From assembly GCA_027605045.1 (NCBI GenBank), contig JAQFWX010000010.1, positions 500,879 through 564,878 of the forward strand: a stretch of DNA of 64,000 nt. Reading direction: 5' to 3'. Shown one piece after another: positions 1 to 9,416 of the stretch; the stretch's first letter is position 1, and every line of letters begins with the position of its first letter. The notes below the pieces were generated by a model. It was given only the letters and a program-made list of their open reading frames with translations, searched no databases and was not told the origin of the DNA. Position numbers and translations under genes: made by a program. The DNA comes from Phallus indusiatus. Lineage: Eukaryota > Basidiomycota > Agaricomycetes > Phallales > Phallaceae.

Positions 1-1
1 A

Positions 2-2427
2 CGGGACAGAAATGCATCGAAGCCCATTGAGGGTTTCTGGCCAGTCAATGGCCAATTGGCCCACTGCCTAGTCAACAGTGGATGCCAGGGGATGATCATG
101 TCCCCTCATTTCTCTCTTGCCACCGGAGCAAGAACCTTCAAGCTCGACAAACCTGTCGTGCTACAGCTGGCCGTTAAGGGCAGCAAGTCTTCCATCCAGT
201 ATGGAACGTACACCCACATCCAATTCGGAGGCATCGATGTCCAAGAGTACTTCAACATCGTCAACATCGATCACTATGATGTGATCATTGGCGTCCCATT
301 CCTGAGACGCTATAACATCTGCCTGGACTTCAGCAGAGGTACAATCACCCGCGACGGCGAGGTGATTGACACCAATCACCATGTGATTGGACACGCTCCT
401 GAAACAGGAGCGATGGTGCTAGCCAGCACCCAACATTCCAGCTCCTCCGTCCCTGCGATGACGGAAGAGAATATCCCAGCACTCATCGAGTACTGGAAGA
501 ACAAGTACAGTGACCTTTTCGGTCCTGTCCCTTCCCGACTTCCCCCATTTCGGGAAGTGAATCATCAGATTCCTCTTATTGAACCCAATAAGAAGATCCG
601 GTATCACCTTCCCAGGTGCCCGGATGCGCTCAAAGCGCTACTCGCTGAGAAGATTCAGCGATACGTAGCTGCAGGTTGGTGGGAACCAACTGTAGCTACA
701 CAGGCAATCCCTATGCTTTGCTTGCAGAAACGAGCCGTAGTCTTAGCACTACGGACCGTGTTCGATCTGCGTCTGCAGAACAAGAACACAGAGAAGGACG
801 TAACGCCCTTCCCTGATCAGGAAACCATTCGCCAGAACGTGGTGAGACACAAATACAGATCAAAAATTGATCTGACTGAGGCGTACGAGCAAGTACGCAT
901 AGTCCCAGAGGACGTCCACAAGACGACCTTTGCCACCATCTATGGCACTTTCAAGAGCCATGTCATGCAGCAAGGAGACTGCAATGCCCCATCGACGTTT
1001 CAACATCTGATGACCCATATATTTAGGGACTGCATCGGTCGTTCGACGGATGCATACATAGACGACGTGTTCGTCTATTCAAACACAATAGATCTGCATC
1101 AGCAGCATCTAGAGAATGCCTTCTCGTGGTTGCGAGAAGCACAACTTTACCTAAGTAGTCGTAAAGTTGACTTGTACTCTAAGCGACTGGAGTGCTTAGG
1201 CCACATCATCGACGATGATGGCATCCATCCCGATCACGAGAAGATGGACAAAATACGTGAGTGGAGAACTCCACGCACGTATAACGATGTCCAGAAATTT
1301 CTGGGCCTCGTACAATACGTTGCGGCATACCTACCAGGGGTAGCCGCATACACTACACCACTATCAGGGTGTACGTACAACAACAGACCATTCGTATGGA
1401 CGCCGTTGTTGAACAAGTGCTTTGATTCAATCAAAGCACTCACGCGAAAGGCTCCTATCTTGAAGCCTATTAACGTGGACGACCCAGATCCAATTTGGGT
1501 CGTAACCGACGGCTCCAAATGTGGCATCGGTGCCTATTATGGGCAAGGGCCTACATGGCAAACATGTAGGCCAGCAGGGTTTCTCTCAAAGAAGTTCACC
1601 CCTGCTCAATACAACTACCGCACCCATGAGCATGAGCTCATCGCGGTACTTGAAGCCTTCCTTAAGTGGGAAGACAAACTACTAGGGCGTAGATTCACCC
1701 TAGTAACGGACAACGAGGCCATGGTCCACTTCAAGACCCAGCCTCGCATGTCACCACGCCAAGCACGGTGGTATGAATACCTGTCTCGTTTTGATTACGA
1801 GACAATTCATGTCAAGGGCGTCACTAACAACGTCGCCGATGGCCTCTCTCGTTATTACGAAGAGGACACTCCGGATGAGGTTCACCCTCCGGAGGTATAC
1901 GTCAATGCTGACGTTAGACTTGATCCTGAAGGGGATCATCTTCCCATCGAAAGAAGGGATGAAGTGAGAGTGAACATTATTACACGTTCACGAGTACGAG
2001 AGGAACCTCGAGTAGAAGGTCCCTCAAATACTATGCCTTCTGATATTACAGAAGCGCAATCCGATGAGGATATACTTGCCCTAAGTGCAGAGCAAGACAG
2101 CAAGCTTCTTAAAGCCAAAATTGAGGGCTTTGCTGAATTTACCTCGCTGATACAGCAAGGTTATCACAAGGACCCAGTATTTAAGCTGGTCCTTGCCAAC
2201 CCAAATGCTCACAAGGCGTTTGGAATTAAAAACCAACTGATCTTTACCAAGAATCAGTTCCTCCGCGACGTATTATGCGTCCCCCATAACGCATTTTACA
2301 AGGGGAGGAGGATCACTGAGATTATAATCAGTGAGGCCCACCAAATTGTTGGGCACTTTGGACGTTACAAAACGTCTCAGTACATTAGACAAGCGTACTG
2401 GTGGAAATCGATGATTGAAGACATCGA
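2..2427 (+). pseudogene. Element A pol, part 1: protease, reverse transcriptase, RNase H, start of integrase
   Basis: The reading frame is open from base 2 and is homologous throughout to pol of element C. The retropepsin site reads VNSGCQG where C has IDSGCQG, so the catalytic Asp is Asn (codon AAC) and the protease should be dead. The RT core is intact (DLTEAY, YIDDVFVYS), as is RNase H (VTDGSKCG, HELIAVLEA, VTDNEA). The integrase zinc-binding H residues (EAHQIVGH) are present. The frame stops at 2427, where element B enters after the ATCGA target site. The open frame visible to 2599 is only read-through into the LTR of B. The matching C-terminal half is at 18561-19815. Confidence 0.9.
2423..2427 (+). 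repeat. Target-site duplication ATCGA of element B (left copy)
   Basis: ATCGA directly precedes the TGTCAGGG start of the 5' LTR and is repeated at 18556-18560 directly after the 3' LTR. Removing B and one copy joins the integrase frame of element A without a shift. Confidence 0.95.
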
Positions 2428-2824
2428 TGTCAGGGTACGCTACCGCGTCCCCTCATTTTTCCTTATTTATTATCATCGGTATATATCTATTCCTATCTTG
2501 TTTATATTTCCCGTGCATTACCTCTACCGTCCGTTTATTCTCTCCGTCCATATTTCACCTTCTCTACTCGCGCGCGTTGCGCGCTCGTACACGGCGTGAT
2601 GCCCGTGACATCACGTCGCTTAGGCTCGGCTTGGGCGCCTGGCACTTAGCTGTGTCAGGGCCGCACGCCGCATCGTCGTTTTATGTATATAGTAGCTGTA
2701 CCTAGAGTAAGGGTCCCTAGGCTTGTTCTCTTAGGATCCCCTCCCTCTAGGTGAGTAGTATAGTTATCTTCCAATATATTACTTAGGATCCCCTCCCTCT
2801 AGTGTGAGCTGAGTAGCCCTAACA
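2428..2824 (+). repeat. 5' LTR of element B
   Basis: Starts TGTCAGGG and ends CCCTAACA. A TATA-like TATGTATATAG lies at 2683-2692. A 20-bp direct repeat (TTAGGATCCCCTCCCTCTAG) occurs at 2731-2750 and 2783-2802, both downstream of the likely transcription start. A short hairpin (GCGCGC-GTT-GCGCGC) lies near 2570. Identical to the 3' LTR except for one transition. Confidence 0.95.
2683..2729 (+). promoter_or_regulatory. Likely core promoter and 5' RNA end of element B
   Basis: TATGTATATAG at 2683-2692 is the best TATA candidate in the LTR. About 30-35 nt downstream lies GCTTGTTCT (2721-2729), which is complementary to the sequence just after the LTR (2827-2835). The spacing fits a transcript that starts near 2715-2721. 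Start site inferred, not observed. Confidence 0.45.
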
Positions 2825-2826
2825 GT

Positions 2827-2835
2827 AGAACAAGC
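2827..2835 (+). other. Predicted self-priming primer-binding site of element B
   Basis: No TGG, the usual first bases of a tRNA-type primer-binding site, follows the LTR end at 2824. Instead AGAACAAGC, two bases inside, is the exact reverse complement of GCTTGTTCT at 2721-2729, the predicted 5' end of the RNA. In Tf1-like elements the 5' end of the mRNA folds back onto such a site to prime minus-strand DNA. Nine paired bases at the expected two places support this, but it is an inference. Confidence 0.4.
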
Positions 2836-2989
2836 TTCTACTCGCAGACTGGTCGTTTCTATCGACACTCGTTATTGAAAAATCGCGCTCGACACCGACT
2901 ATCGCAGTGTCGTATTTTCCCCTCGAGTCCCGTCTATAATCGACCCCTCTGCTCCGTCCTAAAACCCCTTTTTCCTTTCTCTCTCTCTC

Positions 2990-3481
2990 ATGGATTCCTC
3001 ACCCCCACCCTCTGCACCCCAAATCGTCACCCTCGAAGATGTGGCGACTATTATTATGCGGCAGTTCGCGGAAATGGATGCCCGCATGGCAAGACAGGAA
3101 TCCCAGGCCTCACAGATGATTGAGGTCCTACGGAGCATCCGAGACGCGGCTAGAGCTGCTCCTACCCAAAACACCCCTGTTGACGACGCGTCCTCACCGG
3201 GACAACCACCGGCTCCTGAGCATCAAGCCAGTTCACGCTCTTCCCGAAATACCCGACCTGCTGTACCTCCTTCGTTCGACGGAGATCGCTCCAAGGGTCG
3301 TGCTTTCTGGAACACCGTCGAGTTTTACATGAGTATATGCAGTCGCGATTTCGAGACTGATGAACTCAAGATCGGCTGGGCAATGTCGTACATGAATGAA
3401 GGCCGCGCCCTTACCTTCAGCGAATCTATGCTGAAAAAGTATCAAAGAGGAGAGAAGCCCTTCGCCGACTGGAACGCCTTT
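2990..3481 (+). pseudogene. Element B gag, N-terminal part
   Basis: ATG at 2990 opens a frame with a Pro/Ser-rich start (MDSSPPPSAPQ), a short helical stretch, and the beginning of a capsid-like domain (PPSFDGDRSKGRAFWNTVEFYM), then DWNAF. At 3482 a solo LTR enters and its first bases create a TGA within two codons. The capsid frame resumes in phase at 4090 because the LTR plus duplication is 612 nt, a multiple of three. The gag of this copy is therefore broken although the flanking sequence is undamaged. Confidence 0.85.
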
Positions 3482-4089
3482 TGTTGAGGACGAGAACGAC
3501 TTACGAGGCGAACATGGGAATAGACGCCGTTTACCTGTGCTGCACAGCCCAGCGCAACGAGCTAAATTGTGGTCAATAAACTCGAATCTCGATATATGCG
3601 TGTGCCACGGACGAAGAAAGCATTGGAAATTCGCTACGAGACGATTCCGTGTTACGGAGTAGCAAATTAAATGGGATTATTAAGGGAAGAATGCTCTAAT
3701 CTCTTTAAATCCAATTCCGTCTTTCCATTTTCTCATTTTCTTACAAATTTATGCCTATGCGAAGTGCTTTTGACTACTTTTGACTAGTTTACATTTTATT
3801 TAACAGTTTTCTAAATTCCTTTTGTTCGTTTCCTTGTTTTCCTTGACATTTTGACCCTGGGCCGCGAAATCCGTAGTTATTTAGCTTAGTAAAACACTCT
3901 CCTCAAATTGTATATAAAAAGACGTCGTTTTCGACGCAGAATATCATCTCATTATCCCTTGTTTACACTCACTAAAGCCCTCTTTTGCGAAAAGCTTCTC
4001 TTTATTCTCAAAACTACTCTACAATCTCTATCCTACACACTACACTGGTTCCCTCTCCGTCTCTGCCTACTCCTGAGACGCGCTCTTCA
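3482..4089. repeat. Solo LTR inserted in gag of element B
   Basis: A 608-bp block starting TGTTGAGGAC and ending CTCTTCA interrupts a gag frame that is otherwise continuous. The flanks share CTTT (3478-3481 and 4090-4093), a 4-bp duplication. It has a TATA box (TATATAAAAA, 3911-3920). It is unrelated to the other LTRs here. There is no internal retroelement sequence, so the element was reduced by recombination between its LTRs, or only the LTR remains for another reason. Orientation is likely plus from the TATA position, but unproven. Confidence 0.75.
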
Positions 4090-4093
4090 CTTT

Positions 4094-4912
4094 CGGGAAC
4101 GATTCAAGGCTGATTTCTTTCCACAATCCGAGCAAGAAGATGCCATCAACGCCCTCTACTCCAACCGCTATGTCCAAGGCAACAGGACTGTGGAAGAATA
4201 TGTAGACGCCTTCCGCGTACTCATTGAGCACGCTGGCTTTACGGAAGGACTCGCTATTAACACGTACTTTCGTAACGGTTTGGACCCGACAATTGCATCT
4301 CTGGTAGCGACGATGAAGGACCGACCTGCACTTCACGACTACGAGGGCTGGATCAGGCAAGCACGCATGTTTGACATGGACAGGCGTGCCAACGAGGCCT
4401 TCACCGCTGCTCGCCGTCGACTCGTGGGCTCTGGAACGGTTCAGACGAATCCCGCGATCGTCCCCATTAATCGACCCCGTCCCAACCCTTTTCCGTCGTA
4501 TCAGACCCTCCAGATCCAGAGGAGGCCCCCTGCCCCTTCCTATCAAGCTCCTTCTTACCCACCTCCCAGGCCAGCACCTCAATTCGTGCCCGCGTTGCCT
4601 CCTAGACCTGCGGCTTCTGCTCCTACATCCCAGGTTAGACATGACCCGATGGACGTTGACGCTGCTCGTCGACGCTTAGGCCCGGAATCAACCAGATGTC
4701 ATCGTTGTGGAGCAACAGGCCATTGGGCTCGTGAATGCCCTCGCGCATACGACATTCGGTATCTCCAGCCCGACGAATTGGACGACAATATCGCACATTT
4801 GTTGGCCCAGAAAGACGCGTTGGAAGCCCAGGCGCGTGGCGACTCTGCTCAGACCCAAGGCGAGACTGTGGCTGCGACAGAGGTAGAGGATTTTCAAAAC
4901 GGCGACGAGTGA
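4094..4912 (+). pseudogene. Element B gag, C-terminal part with zinc knuckle
   Basis: Continues the capsid domain (ERFKADFFPQSEQEDA, TVEEYVDAFRVL, TYFRNGLDP), followed by a Pro-rich linker and a CCHC zinc knuckle (CHRCGATGHWAREC, C-X2-C-X4-H-X4-C) near codons 4697-4740. It ends with an acidic tail and TGA at 4910-4912. The apparent start codon at 3908 lies inside the solo LTR and is not the gag start. It overlaps the pol frame, which lies in the -1 register, as is common in Ty3/Gypsy. I see no canonical X-XXY-YYZ slippery heptamer at the overlap. Confidence 0.85.
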
Positions 4913-7149
4913 TAGATGCACCCTCGTTGCCGACATCTAATAGATTCGACATTTTGTACATAGATCGCGAGCAAAATGACACTTCTGATTCGAATCTAAC
5001 TACCCCTGCTGCATCCCCTGACAGACCCAAAGAATCGCCTCCACCTGCCACACGTTCTGTTTCTACCCCATGTATGCTGTCGCCTTCTCAACGTCGTGCA
5101 TTGCCAAAGGAATACCGACTGGCAGCTACCGCAGGCACGCAGAAGCTAGAGATTCCAGTAGAGCTACAGAGTGTTGACACCGGAGCCCTGCTGCACAGCA
5201 AGGCCATGCTGGACACCGGGGCTAGCGGTATGTTCCTCGATCGCGACTTTGTCGACAAACATCGGCTTCCCTCCGTACGCCTTGCTAAACCCATTCCCGT
5301 GTTTAACGTCGATGGTACGCCCAACCACGCTGGCTCTATCACCCACGTTGTCGACCTCGTTGTTCGCTTTCGGGATCACTCTGAACGCACCTTGTTCGCC
5401 GTTACCTCGCTCAAGTATCCCGTCCTGTTTGGACTGCCGTGGTTCAAGGCTCACAATCCCGTCATAGACTACACAACTGGTCAAGTAGAGTTCATGCGCT
5501 GCAGCCCCAGTTGTCGGTCTTGTGCTCCACGCTGGCCAGCGGGTAAGCTCTCTAAGCGCGCGTTCCAACAGATCCGACGCGCACCTCTACCGGAGCTCGA
5601 CAACACTGAGGCCGATGATCCTGACATACCAGACCTGGTCGATGTCGAGTCTGAGATTGAAGAGGGTGATCGACTGTTCGCGATATCAATGCTACCCGAC
5701 GAACCCGACACTCACCGCATATATGCCACCGAGACCATCTCCCAGCGACTGGCTCAGGCCCACGCCAACAACGCAGACGCACCAGCTCCCAAGGGCTTTC
5801 GGGATATCGTGCCAGAAAGGTTCCACGACTTTGCCGACATTTTCTCGAAGGAGTCGTTCGATTTGTTGCCGCAGTCGAAGAAGTGGGATCACCCGATAGA
5901 GCTTGTGCCAGGCTCTGAGCCCAAGTCGTGCAAGATCTACCCATTGTCGCCCAACGAGCAGGCCGAGTTAGACGCGTTTCTAGAAGAAAACCTTGCGTCT
6001 GGACGAATCCGACCCTCCAAGTCGCCCATGGCGTCCCCGGTATTCTTCATTAAGAAGAAAGATGGCTCTCTTCGTCTCATCCAGGACTATCGGGCATTGA
6101 ATGCTATGACGATTAAGAACCGTTACCCGCTGCCCCTGATCTCAGAGCTCATCAACAAATTGCAAGGTGCCCGGTACTTTACCAAGCTGGACGTGCGCTG
6201 GGGTTACAACAATGTGCGGATAAAGGAAGGAGACGAGTGGAAGGCTGCTTTCCGTACCAACCGCGGCCTTTTCGAACCTCTGGTAATGTTCTTTGGTCTC
6301 ACAAATAGCCCTGCGACCTTCCAGACGATGATGAACGAGATCTTCGAGGACATGATCTCAGAAGGTGTCGTTGCCGTCTATATCGACGACATTCTCATCT
6401 ACACTCGGGATCGGGAACAGCACAACCAGGTAACACGACGCGTTCTCGAACGTCTCCGCGAGCACAAGCTGTATCTCAAGGCAGAGAAGTGCGAGTTCTG
6501 CCGGACTAAGATCGAGTACTTGGGTGTTGTCATTTCCGAGAACACAGTCGAGATGGATCCCGCGAAGGTCTCGGGTGTCAGAGACTGGCCCATCCCGAAG
6601 AACGTCACTGAGGTTCAGTCCTTCTTGGGCTTCGCCAACTTCTACCGTCGGTTTATCAAGGATTTCGCGCGTATTGCCAATCCCATGTTCGGGTTAACCA
6701 AGAAAGATACGCCCTTCGTCTGGTCCGACACTTGTCAGCATGCTTTCGATACTCTGAAGTCGTCGATCACCTCTGCCCCCATTCTTCTCATTCCCAACCC
6801 CGCTAATCCCTACTGGGTTGAAGCAGACAGCTCCGACTTTGCAACAGGCGCAGTTCTCTCACAGTTGTCGAACGAGGATGGTAAATGGCACCCAGTTGCG
6901 TTCTTCTCGAAGGCCCTCAGCCCTGTCGAACGCAACTATGAGATTCACGACAAGGAGATGCTCGCTATCATACGATCTTTGGAGGAATGGCGACACTTTC
7001 TCGAAGGCGCATTTCACCCTATCGACATACGGACTGATCACAAGAATCTGGAGTATTTCATGTCCGCGCGTAACCTCAATCGTCGTCAAGCTAGATGGTC
7101 AGTATATCTCTCGCGATTCGACTTCACCCTACAGCATATACCGGGTAAG
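4735..7149 (+). pseudogene. Element B pol, part 1: protease, reverse transcriptase, RNase H
   Basis: The frame is open from at least 4735, but its true N-terminus is unclear because it overlaps gag in the -1 frame; real homology begins near DILYIDREQ (about 4950). Retropepsin motif LDTGASGMFL is intact (Asp near residue 159). RT motifs are LIQDYRALN, LDVRWGYNNV, FFGLTNSPATFQ and YIDDILIYT. RNase H motifs are VEADSSDFATG, HDKEMLAI and IRTDHKNL. It is cut by element C after the IPGK codons, at the GTAAG target site. The remaining frame to 7212 is read-through into the LTR of C. The integrase half resumes at 16444. Confidence 0.9.
7145..7149 (+). repeat. Target-site duplication GTAAG of element C (left copy)
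   Basis: GTAAG precedes the TGTAACG terminus at 7150 and is repeated at 16439-16443 after the other LTR. It lies inside the codons for G-K of the B pol frame. Confidence 0.95.
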
Positions 7150-7415
7150 TGTAACGTTTCGTTACAGTTTACGATTAGCCCGGTTCTTACGGACTCACAA
7201 CAAACAGTATAAAGCTGTATATTTGCAAGTGCAGGTAAGAAAGGCTGCCGGCGCCTTTACCGTTACGCGGTATTTACTGGTGTGACGGCGCCTATGTACA
7301 TTACATAATACTAGGTACTTGTGCAGACGACGATCGTCTGCATGCAATTGTATATATATATACTAATATGTACTATGGGTAATAGTAGTCCGCTGCTCAT
7401 AGCGGAACCGTTACA
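7150..7415 (-). repeat. 3' LTR of element C
   Basis: 266 bp with inverted termini TGTAACG...CGTTACA. It contains a TATATATATA run and the hairpin GCAGACGA-CGA-TCGTCTGC (7323-7341, as read on plus). Compared with the copy at 16173-16438 it has CG where that copy has TG at two sites. Confidence 0.95.
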
Positions 7416-7468
7416 TCCTCCCCCGCTGACTTGAGCGTCAAGTCAATACATGATACGATGAGTGAGTC

Positions 7469-9277
7469 TCAGTCGTCCGCGGTATAATCCATGGCCATCT
7501 CAATGTCACCTTGAGGGCCCGCTCCTGGTCTATCCAGGACCTCGTATTGATCGGGGTCGATCACGAGTTCTTTCTCAGCGATATCTGCTGGGAGTGGTGC
7601 TTTCGCCGAGGGAGGCGAATTAGCGGTGGACTCCACATAAGGAGTCTCCTTCGAAGGTCCAGCAATAGGAGCTGCAGGGGCGGCGTCACGACGATTGTTG
7701 CGACGTCGTCTTCGATACTGACGCCCTGGTAACAGCGACGAAACGGTGGGTTGAGATTCTCGCCACTTCACGGCGATGGTATTGCTGTTAGTGTGTGATC
7801 GCCACCGCTCAAATAGTGGTCCTAATCGAGTTTCGATTAATCGGGTATTCACACAGTTATATCGCAGCATCCCGACAACTTCTTCCTTGGTTGGAATGTT
7901 ACCCTGAGGCAGGGTATATGATCGACGCCATCCTTCGATTATGGATGGGGAGTTATTCACCGTCTTGTCGGCGTTGATGCCAGCGGCGTTGAGCCAGGTG
8001 GATAGCCCAGGCTCGGTACATATCTCCGCTACAATGGGGAATACAGTCTTCCTTGTTTCCCGATTCGGGAATATCTTTCGAAGCCACGCTACGACTTCAA
8101 CATCGTTGATATTCAGCGATCCCGATGGTTCAACCCTTATATAAAAGGGTACGGAGGCGGGGTCCTTATACCACGTCTCGTAGAGGCGACCCGTTTCTAG
8201 GTCCATTTGCCCTTCTGTTGGGTATGGAAAAGCTTCGGGGCGCTCCCCGATAGTGAGGCGAGCGTAGTCTCGCTCTTTCTTCTTTCTATTGATGAACATC
8301 ATGCCTACATCCCAGGCAAGTCTAATGCGCGCGTGCATTGCAACTTTTTGAGGTGTGTCCAATATGGGTGGTTTCTTCCAGATCTGCTTCCCCTGGAGTA
8401 CGAATGAGGGATCATCCAGTGGACACATCATGTACCACGCGAGTGGGTCGGGAACTGGCCCAGGTACAGGGGTTTTCCCTGCTCGAGACGCTGTGGGGTC
8501 GTGGCCTTGCATAAAAGCGGGCCACGTATCGCGGTACTTGGCCTGGTTGGAGATACGGGGAGTTCCTGGGAACTCAGCGAGGACTTTCTCAGCGAGTTGT
8601 CGCCGAGACAATAATGACTCCTCTTCAGGGTCCAGCCTGTCCATCAGGCCGAAATCGTCCCCAGAGTGGGGAGGAACGGGTTGACCGTTGGAGTCGAGTA
8701 CCGACTCGTCATTGTAGGAGTCCGCCCAATCGTGGTCGTCTAGATCATCGTCGTCGTCGTCGTCGTACGCGTCGAATCCTACGGGCCCATGATTCGTGGG
8801 GCCCTTGGCCTCTGACCGAGGTCGTTTCCTAGATGACACAGGCGATGCTGCCTGTGGGGCTTGCTTCAACTTGTCCTCGAGTTCCCGTATACGATCTCGA
8901 AGGTCGTCCTCTCGTCTCTCAACGTCCTTGAGTTCTTGGACGGTCTGGTCGGCGTAGTCGTTAGCGTCTTCGAGGCGCTTTCGTAACTCATCCCACTCTT
9001 TTTGCAGGAACGGGAATGCCTCGAGTAGGCACTCTTTGACGTCTTTCTCGTCAAGAACAATGGTACGCTTGCTTGCAGCGGTACTAATGTGCGAGATATA
9101 CTCATCGCAGTGGGTACATTTCCCACTTTCGTGGGTGATGGCTACGCAGCCAGGCATGGAATCCATACTCCATTCTTTTTGTGCTTCAAGCAACGCTTGC
9201 TTGATATCGTCAAATCGTCCCTTGCGGGTCGAGGGCTTCGTAGATGAAGAGGTAGGTCGTGAAGGTTCTGCAGACAT
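7469..9277 (-). CDS. ORF3 of element C, unknown function, coiled-coil protein
   Basis: A 602-residue frame lies downstream of pol and upstream of the 3' LTR. I do not recognise a known family. Visible parts: a Ser/Thr/Pro-rich basic N-terminus; a Cys/His cluster at residues 44-63 (C44, H49, C54, H56, C57, H63) that could bind zinc; a heptad-rich coiled coil at about 85-140; a Lys/Arg patch then a long Asp run (near 175-190); a central globular region with many Trp and Pro (about 240-490); a basic RRRRRNNRRD stretch (about 532-542) that could be a nuclear signal; and an acidic tail. There is no signal peptide or membrane helix, so it is not an obvious envelope gene. Element A keeps a matching tail at 21573-21644, so the gene is old in this clade. 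Confidence 0.75.
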   Translation of the reverse strand: MSAEPSRPTSSSTKPSTRKGRFDDIKQALLEAQKEWSMDSMPGCVAITHESGKCTHCDEYISHISTAASKRTIVLDEKDVKECLLEAFPFLQKEWDELRKRLEDANDYADQTVQELKDVERREDDLRDRIRELEDKLKQAPQAASPVSSRKRPRSEAKGPTNHGPVGFDAYDDDDDDDLDDHDWADSYNDESVLDSNGQPVPPHSGDDFGLMDRLDPEEESLLSRRQLAEKVLAEFPGTPRISNQAKYRDTWPAFMQGHDPTASRAGKTPVPGPVPDPLAWYMMCPLDDPSFVLQGKQIWKKPPILDTPQKVAMHARIRLAWDVGMMFINRKKKERDYARLTIGERPEAFPYPTEGQMDLETGRLYETWYKDPASVPFYIRVEPSGSLNINDVEVVAWLRKIFPNRETRKTVFPIVAEICTEPGLSTWLNAAGINADKTVNNSPSIIEGWRRSYTLPQGNIPTKEEVVGMLRYNCVNTRLIETRLGPLFERWRSHTNSNTIAVKWRESQPTVSSLLPGRQYRRRRRNNRRDAAPAAPIAGPSKETPYVESTANSPPSAKAPLPADIAEKELVIDPDQYEVLDRPGAGPQGDIEMAMDYTADD

Positions 9278-9416
9278 CGTTGACGGTGCTCAGGTGGCTG
9301 AGACGGGGTCGTAAGAAAGAGTATTTATTTACTCTTGTATCAGAGTAGCGCCCGAGTAGGATTTTCTCGTGGCTGTTGTGCCGCCGGGGGCACGGGGCAG
9401 ATCTGCTTGCAGATCC
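9278..9416 (-). promoter_or_regulatory. Pol-ORF3 spacer with A/T-rich TATA-like box
   Basis: On the minus strand this 139-nt spacer contains a CGGGCGCT block followed by AGAGTAAATAAATACTCT, a TATA-like run in a short inverted repeat, about 60-75 nt before the ORF3 start codon. The equivalent place in element A (19876-19912) has GGGCGCT, a hairpin and TATATAA. The shared layout suggests a separate ORF3 promoter. This is an inference from two copies. Confidence 0.35.

Noticed and set aside
2415..2705. Open frame in the B LTR, repeated at 18155-18436
   Set aside because: It is LTR sequence read by chance; the two frames are identical because the LTRs are. No coding signal.
4880..4912. Programmed -1 frameshift site between gag and pol of element B
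   Set aside because: The frames are in -1 relation, but no canonical slippery heptamer lies in the right register near the gag stop; I only note the overlap.
7469..9277. ORF3 of element C as an envelope gene
   Set aside because: The position after pol fits, but there is no signal peptide, membrane helix or furin-like site.
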